A stretch of 64,000 nt of DNA, from NCBI GenBank assembly GCA_913056125.1, contig CAJXNC010000005.1, positions 1 to 64,000 of the forward strand, written 5' to 3'. Below, piece after piece: positions 59,508-64,000 of this stretch. Positions within the stretch are counted from its first letter, which is position 1. Every line of letters begins with the position of its first letter. Both the position numbers and the translations under genes were made by a program. Origin of the DNA: an uncultured Altererythrobacter sp. (GTDB lineage: Bacteria > Pseudomonadota > Alphaproteobacteria > Sphingomonadales > Sphingomonadaceae). Below the pieces are notes generated by a model. That model was not told where the DNA came from. It made no database searches and saw only the letters and a list, made by a program, of their open reading frames with translations.

Positions 59508-60995
59508 TTGTCCCAGCCCCCTCAAGAGTCCACGGGCGCCGAGCGCGACCCGATTGCAGCGGCGCAGCTACTTGCGCAGCTGCAACCTGCGCTTCGGCAA
59601 GCGGACAGGGTTGCGATCGTCGATATATTGCGCCAGCTCGTCGCGTTGGGCGCCCCGCTGGGCGAACAATGGCAGCAGATTGCCTATATCGCTGCCGACA
59701 AGGGAGAGGTGACATTGGCCCGTCGGGCCATGGACCTGTTCGTGGAACAGGCGGAGGATTCTCCCCTCGCCAAATACCAAAAGGCCGGCCTGCTCGCCCA
59801 TATGGGCCTGTGGCAGGAAGTCGTCAAACAACTGGACTGCCTGCCGGCAGATGTGCCCGACCAGGCAACCCATGCCTATAGCCGGGGCGTTGCCGCCCTC
59901 TATACCGGCGCCAGCCAGGAAGCCCGGGAACGGCTCGCCTTCGTCCTCGAACAACGGCCGCATTGGGGCGCTGCCTGGCAGTCCCTGTCCATGCTGGTCG
60001 ATTTTTCCCTCGATGAGGAACTGGCGGGGCGACTTTTCGACACTGTGCGCCATGCTGACCGCATGGCACCGCATGACCGCGCGCAATTCTTCCATGCCCT
60101 GGGCAAGGCGCATGCCGATCGTGGCGAACATGCGGATGCGTTCGAGGCATTCTCAAGGGCTGCCGCCCTGCTCAAGGCGCAACTGCCGCATGACAAGGCC
60201 CTCGATGCCCGGATCGCCTATGAGGCAACGCTTGGCTATGACGAGGATGCGATCCGCGCGATTGCCGAAAGGCAGGGCGAGGATACCAGCCGCACGATCT
60301 TCGTTACCGGACTGCCGCGCTCGGGCACGACGCTCGTCGAGCAGATCCTCACCAGTCACAGCAAGGTTTCCGATGGCGGCGAGATCAACCGGCTCGGCCT
60401 GTTGGTCAACGAGGTGGACGGCGTCTCGCATGAAGCGCTCAACCGCTATGTCGAAGCGCATGGCGCGGAAGGCGCGGCGCAATTGTGGAACCGCTGGATG
60501 GAGGAGCGTTTCACCGCCCCCGGCCGCGTGATCGACAAGACCACCAATAGCAGCCGCATGCTTGGCCTTGCCGCTTCGCTCTTGCCCGAAGCGCCGATCA
60601 TCTGGGTCAGCCGCGACCCCCTGGATTGCGCCTGGTCATGCTTTCGCACCTATTTCGGCACCAGCCAGAAATGGAGCAACGACCTGGCCCAAATCGCCGA
60701 ACATTTCCGCCTCGAAGATGCCCTGCGCGCGCAGTGGAAGGAAGTGCTTGGCGCAAGACTGCTGGTGGTCCCCTATGCCTCGCTTGTCGCCCAACCACAG
60801 GAATGGATCGCGCAGATCCTTGCCCATTGCGACCTTGAGGAAGAAGCGGGCCCCTATGCACCCCATGAAAACAGCCGCGCCGTGACCACGTCGAGCGCGC
60901 TGCAGGTTCGCCAACCAATCAACAGCAAGGGCATCGGTTCGGCCGAACCCTATCGCGACTTCATGGGACCTTTCGAAGAGGCCTATTCCTCCTAG
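59508..60995 (+). CDS. TPR-sulfotransferase protein
   Basis: A protein of about 495 residues with an N-terminal TPR region (roughly 1-250) and a C-terminal sulfotransferase domain: PAPS 5'-phosphosulfate loop GLPRSGTTLVEQIL and later IIWVSRDPLDCAWSC. It would sulfate a sugar, peptide or lipid using PAPS. The open frame starts at ATG 59406, inside the repeat array, with a Cys-rich stretch unlike the rest; a TTG at 59508 (NLSQPPQ region) is the more likely start, but neither has a strong ribosome site. Confidence 0.85.
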   Translation: MSQPPQESTGAERDPIAAAQLLAQLQPALRQADRVAIVDILRQLVALGAPLGEQWQQIAYIAADKGEVTLARRAMDLFVEQAEDSPLAKYQKAGLLAHMGLWQEVVKQLDCLPADVPDQATHAYSRGVAALYTGASQEARERLAFVLEQRPHWGAAWQSLSMLVDFSLDEELAGRLFDTVRHADRMAPHDRAQFFHALGKAHADRGEHADAFEAFSRAAALLKAQLPHDKALDARIAYEATLGYDEDAIRAIAERQGEDTSRTIFVTGLPRSGTTLVEQILTSHSKVSDGGEINRLGLLVNEVDGVSHEALNRYVEAHGAEGAAQLWNRWMEERFTAPGRVIDKTTNSSRMLGLAASLLPEAPIIWVSRDPLDCAWSCFRTYFGTSQKWSNDLAQIAEHFRLEDALRAQWKEVLGARLLVVPYASLVAQPQEWIAQILAHCDLEEEAGPYAPHENSRAVTTSSALQVRQPINSKGIGSAEPYRDFMGPFEEAYSS

Positions 60996-61066
60996 GCGCG
61001 ACCAAGTCGCACAGGCTCTTGCCAAGGCCATCATCGCCCCGCACAGTGATAGCGGGAGAGAGATGC

Positions 61067-62752
61067 ATGAACGCAGGCGAATTCGATTACATTGTCATAG
61101 GCGCGGGCTCATCGGGGGCCTGCGTGGCTGCGCGCTTGGGTGAAGACGAGACCAAGACCACCTGCGTGCTCGAAGCGGGAGGGCATGACGGCCATCCCTT
61201 CATCCAGGTGCCGAGCTTCGTCGCCGCTGCAATCGGGCGCAAGGAGACCAATTGGGGCTTCGAGACAGTGCCGCAGCCGGGCATGGCGGGGCGCAAGATC
61301 GGCGTGCCGCGTGGGCGCGTGCTGGGCGGATCGGGCTCGATCAACGGCATGGTCTATTTCCGCGGCCACCCGACCGATTACGACGACTGGTCGGATGCGG
61401 GCTGCAAGGGCTGGTCCTATGCCGAAGTGCTGCCCTATTTCACCCGCACCGAGCATAATGAGGACTATCCCGAAAGCGTCTTTCACGGGAAGGACGGGCC
61501 GATCAACGCCAAGCTGGTCGAGAACCCGAACCAGCTAAATTACGATTTCATGGATGCGCTGGCATCGCTGCAATTCCCCGCCTGTCCCGACTTCAACGGC
61601 CCCGACCCGGAAGGCTATGGCCGCCGCCAGGGCCTGATCCGCGAAGGACGGCGCGAAAGCACCTCCAAGAACATGCTGCGTCCGGCGATGGAACGCGGCA
61701 ATGTCCATGTGCAGACCAATGCGCAGGTCGCGCGGATTCTCGTCGAGGCCAAAGACGGGGAACTTCGTGCAACCGGTGTCGAGCTGACCGATGGCCGCGT
61801 AGTCCATGCGCGGCACGAAGTGGTGCTCTCCGCAGGCACGGTGCAAAGCCCGCAAATCCTCATGCTGTCGGGGATCGGCCCTGCCGCGCATCTCAAGGAA
61901 ATGGGCGTCGATGTCGTGCATGACCTGCCCGGCGTCGGCTCCAACTACCAGGACCATGTCGCCAGCCCGATCCACATGGAGACCAGTGATTCCACCTCCT
62001 ACGGGATCAGCTGGAAGGCGCTGCCGCGCGACCTCTTCTACGGCGCCTATTACCTGGCCACGCGCAAGGGACCGCTGGCGGGCAATGTCTTCGAAAGCGT
62101 CGCCTTCCTCAAAACCGATCCGAGCCTCGAGAAGGCCGATTGCCAGTTCGTGTTCCAGCCGGCCAAGCGCCTGACGGTCAAGAACGTGCCCTTCCCGGTC
62201 GGCCATGGCTATGCGATCAGCCCGGTGGCGCTTTACCCGAAGAGCCGCGGCACGGTGCGCCTTGCTTCGGGCGACCCGACCGCCGCTCCGCTGATCGACC
62301 CGAACCTGCTCAAGGAGCCGGAGGATATCCTGCCGCTGATCCGCGCGCTCAAGATCGCGCGGCGCGCCTTCGCCTCCAAGTCATTCGAGAAATACAATGG
62401 CGTCGAAGTCGCTCCTGGCCCCGATTGCCAGAGTGACGAGCAGTGGGACGCCTATATTCGCGAGACTGGTTATACCGTCCACCACCCCGTCGGCACCTGC
62501 AAGATGGGCGCGGCAGACGATGCAACCAGCGTCGTCGATCCCGAACTGCGCGTGAAGGGCATAAGGGGCCTGCGCGTCGCCGATGCCAGCGTCATGCCGA
62601 CGGTGATCGGTGGCAATACCAATGCACCCTGCGTGATGATCGGGGAACGTGCGGCCGATTTCATCCTCGGCAAACCGCAACTTCCGGTCGCCGAGCTGCC
62701 CGAAGAAAGCGTGGCGCGCTACAAGCCAAAGCGAGCGGCCCAAGCCGCCTGA
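61067..62752 (+). CDS. GMC-family oxidoreductase
   Basis: A 561-residue flavoprotein alcohol dehydrogenase/choline dehydrogenase relative. FAD motif GAGSSG near the N-terminus, VPRGRVLGGSGSINGMVYFR, and C-terminal HHPVGTCKMG with the catalytic His. Start ATG 61067 follows GGGAGAGAG; an out-of-frame ATG four bases earlier is not used. First of a three-gene operon with a metallo-hydrolase and a P450, so it may oxidise an alcohol intermediate. Confidence 0.93.
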   Translation: MNAGEFDYIVIGAGSSGACVAARLGEDETKTTCVLEAGGHDGHPFIQVPSFVAAAIGRKETNWGFETVPQPGMAGRKIGVPRGRVLGGSGSINGMVYFRGHPTDYDDWSDAGCKGWSYAEVLPYFTRTEHNEDYPESVFHGKDGPINAKLVENPNQLNYDFMDALASLQFPACPDFNGPDPEGYGRRQGLIREGRRESTSKNMLRPAMERGNVHVQTNAQVARILVEAKDGELRATGVELTDGRVVHARHEVVLSAGTVQSPQILMLSGIGPAAHLKEMGVDVVHDLPGVGSNYQDHVASPIHMETSDSTSYGISWKALPRDLFYGAYYLATRKGPLAGNVFESVAFLKTDPSLEKADCQFVFQPAKRLTVKNVPFPVGHGYAISPVALYPKSRGTVRLASGDPTAAPLIDPNLLKEPEDILPLIRALKIARRAFASKSFEKYNGVEVAPGPDCQSDEQWDAYIRETGYTVHHPVGTCKMGAADDATSVVDPELRVKGIRGLRVADASVMPTVIGGNTNAPCVMIGERAADFILGKPQLPVAELPEESVARYKPKRAAQAA

Positions 62753-62763
62753 CAGGAGAGAGC

Positions 62764-63672
62764 ATGTCGAAAGACACCATGATGAGCTGGCAGGTGGGCG
62801 ATGTGACCATCACCCGCATTGTCGAGATCTACAACTTCACCGACAACATCAACATGACCATGCCCGATGCGACGGCGGAAGAGGTCATCGCGATGGAGTG
62901 GCTGCACCCGCATTATGCCACGCCCGATGGCTTGCAGCGGATGAACTTCCAGGGCTTCGTGGTGCAGGCGCCCAATGCACCGGGAGGGGGCCGCGTGATC
63001 GTGGTCGATAGCTGCATCGGTGCAGGGCGCGAGCGCGATTTCGATGTGTTCTGCGACTTGCCCGAAGGTTTCCTCGAGGACCTCGAGAGCCTCGGCATCA
63101 CACGCGAGGATGTCGACACGGTGATGTGCACCCACCTCCACTTCGACCATGTCGGCTGGAACACCTTCAAGGATCCGGAAACGGGCGAATACAAGCCGAC
63201 CTTCCCCAATGCGAAATACCTCTTCGGAGAGAAGGAATACAAAGCCTGGCAGGAAGTGATCCGCCATGACGGGCACCATACGGACAACCATCTTGTCGAA
63301 TGCGTCGATCCGATTGTCGAACTGGGCCTCGCGACATTCATCGACGCCAATCACGAGATCGCGCCGGGAATTACGACCGAGCCGAGCCACGGCCACACGC
63401 CGGGCCATGTCCATGTCTGTATCGAGAGCAAGGGCGAGCGCGCGGTGATTACCGGCGACCTGATGCACCACCCGATGCAATGCGCCATGCCGCACCGCCA
63501 TGCGACTTTCGACATGGACAAGGAAAGCGGCAAGGCCACGCGCATGGGCTTTGTCGAGAAGTACAAGGATAGCGGCGTCGTGGTGATCGGCGCGCATTTC
63601 TTCGATCCGACTGCCGGCCATATCGAGACCGACGCGGACGGCGAAACCTGGTTCCACGGATTGGGGCTCTAG
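62764..63672 (+). CDS. MBL-fold metallo-hydrolase
   Basis: A 302-residue metallo-beta-lactamase-fold hydrolase. Metal motif THLHFDHVG (HxHxDH), then TEPSHGHTPGHVHV, ITGDLMHHPMQ and GAHFFDP supply the other ligands. The family includes lactonases and thioester hydrolases. It is 11 bp after the GMC gene and 3 bp before the P450, so all three are co-transcribed. Substrate unknown. Confidence 0.92.
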   Translation: MSKDTMMSWQVGDVTITRIVEIYNFTDNINMTMPDATAEEVIAMEWLHPHYATPDGLQRMNFQGFVVQAPNAPGGGRVIVVDSCIGAGRERDFDVFCDLPEGFLEDLESLGITREDVDTVMCTHLHFDHVGWNTFKDPETGEYKPTFPNAKYLFGEKEYKAWQEVIRHDGHHTDNHLVECVDPIVELGLATFIDANHEIAPGITTEPSHGHTPGHVHVCIESKGERAVITGDLMHHPMQCAMPHRHATFDMDKESGKATRMGFVEKYKDSGVVVIGAHFFDPTAGHIETDADGETWFHGLGL

Positions 63673-63675
63673 GCG

Positions 63676-64000
63676 ATGACGAAGGAAATTCCTCTCTTTC
63701 CCTATGACATCTTCACCCCCGAGGCGGTGAGGAATGCCCGCGCGGTGGATGACGAGGTGCGCGAATTCGCCCCCGCCGTGCGCCTGCATGACGGCGTGGT
63801 GATGATCGCGCGGCACGAGCATGTGACTGCCGGCCTGCTCGACTGGAAGAGCTTCTCCTCGACCAGCCGCCCTTGGCACGATCCCAATTCGCCGCGGCCG
63901 GAAATCCTGCTTACCGACGATCCGCCCCGCCACACGCAGGTGCGCAAGGTGGTGCAGGATGCGCTTTCGCCGCGCGCGCTGGAGGGCGCCAAGGCCAAGT
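63676..64000 (+). CDS. Cytochrome P450 (partial, cut by window end)
   Basis: The first 108 residues of a bacterial P450. N-terminal FPYDIFTPEAVRNARA and, at the end, LTDDPPRHTQVRKVVQDALS (the helix C-type DPPxHT signature with its heme-contact His/Arg). The heme Cys lies beyond the window. It starts three bp after the MBL gene. It would need a ferredoxin and a reductase; the reductase-like protein at 43.8 kb could serve. Confidence 0.9.
   Translation, partial: MTKEIPLFPYDIFTPEAVRNARAVDDEVREFAPAVRLHDGVVMIARHEHVTAGLLDWKSFSSTSRPWHDPNSPRPEILLTDDPPRHTQVRKVVQDALSPRALEGAKAK

Overview
The window is about 64 kb of GC-rich chromosome from an alphaproteobacterium, most likely a sphingomonad of the Erythrobacteraceae (Erythrobacter/Altererythrobacter/Qipengyuania type). 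That placement is inferred from gene content: a 180-kDa type NAD-glutamate dehydrogenase, the DUF3576-leuS-lptE-holA order, an NrnC-type small RNase D followed by lptC-lptA, a DUF4019 HTH protein and a ribbon-helix-helix protein, plus many ATGA start/stop overlaps. I saw no insertion sequence, prophage or CRISPR array. One tRNA (Leu, UAA) is present. Coding density is very high and no gene-free stretch exceeds 300 bases.

Layout. 0-6.5 kb: end of an unknown gene, then gltB-gltD (glutamate synthase). 6.5-11.7 kb: a TauD/TfdA dioxygenase, then a CHASE2 adenylate cyclase facing a FecR-domain protein and a small repeat protein, then a short DksA-like protein. 11.8-18.5 kb: acetyltransferase, uracil-DNA glycosylase, NrnC-like exonuclease, lptC-lptA, and the complete dTDP-L-rhamnose operon rfbACDB. 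18.7-23.3 kb: reverse-strand operon DUF3576-leuS-lptE-holA. 23.6-28.1 kb: a beta-strand-rich envelope protein, acetoacetyl-CoA reductase, a membrane-anchored HTH regulator, a ribbon-helix-helix protein, galU and an M23 peptidase. 28.2-33.4 kb: reverse operon glnE-bcp-DUF455, divergent from agmatine deiminase and a 40-residue membrane protein. 33.6-38.9 kb: acetyltransferase, thrS with a threonine-rich leader peptide and attenuator-like hairpins, then a hydrolase, a TPR protein and a flavin monooxygenase-like protein. 39-48.9 kb: NAD-glutamate dehydrogenase, a ferredoxin-reductase-like flavoprotein, queG, an ABC exporter pair and msrB. 48.9-53.4 kb: reverse operon of a UDP-galactopyranose-mutase-like flavoprotein, GtrA and a GT-C-like membrane protein, then a tandem PilZ protein. 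53.7-64 kb: a catabolic-looking accessory region with two MetE-like proteins, a VOC protein and a CaiB-type CoA-transferase on one strand, and a citryl-CoA lyase-like protein, a sulfotransferase and a GMC oxidoreductase/metallo-hydrolase/P450 operon on the other.

How genes work together. Nitrogen assimilation and disposal are covered by GltBD, GlnE and the large GDH. The envelope is served by LptC/LptA/LptE, RfbABCD, GalU, GtrA and the M23 peptidase. Second-messenger signalling is represented by the cyclase (cAMP) and the PilZ protein (c-di-GMP).

The most interesting signals are (i) a leader ORF with eight consecutive Thr codons and mutually exclusive hairpins directly upstream of thrS, apparently transcribed leaderless; (ii) an array of 10-bp-phased GCGACA repeats with two palindromes 40 bp apart upstream of the sulfotransferase; and (iii) the paired MetE-like/VOC/CoA-transferase operon, whose pathway I cannot assign.
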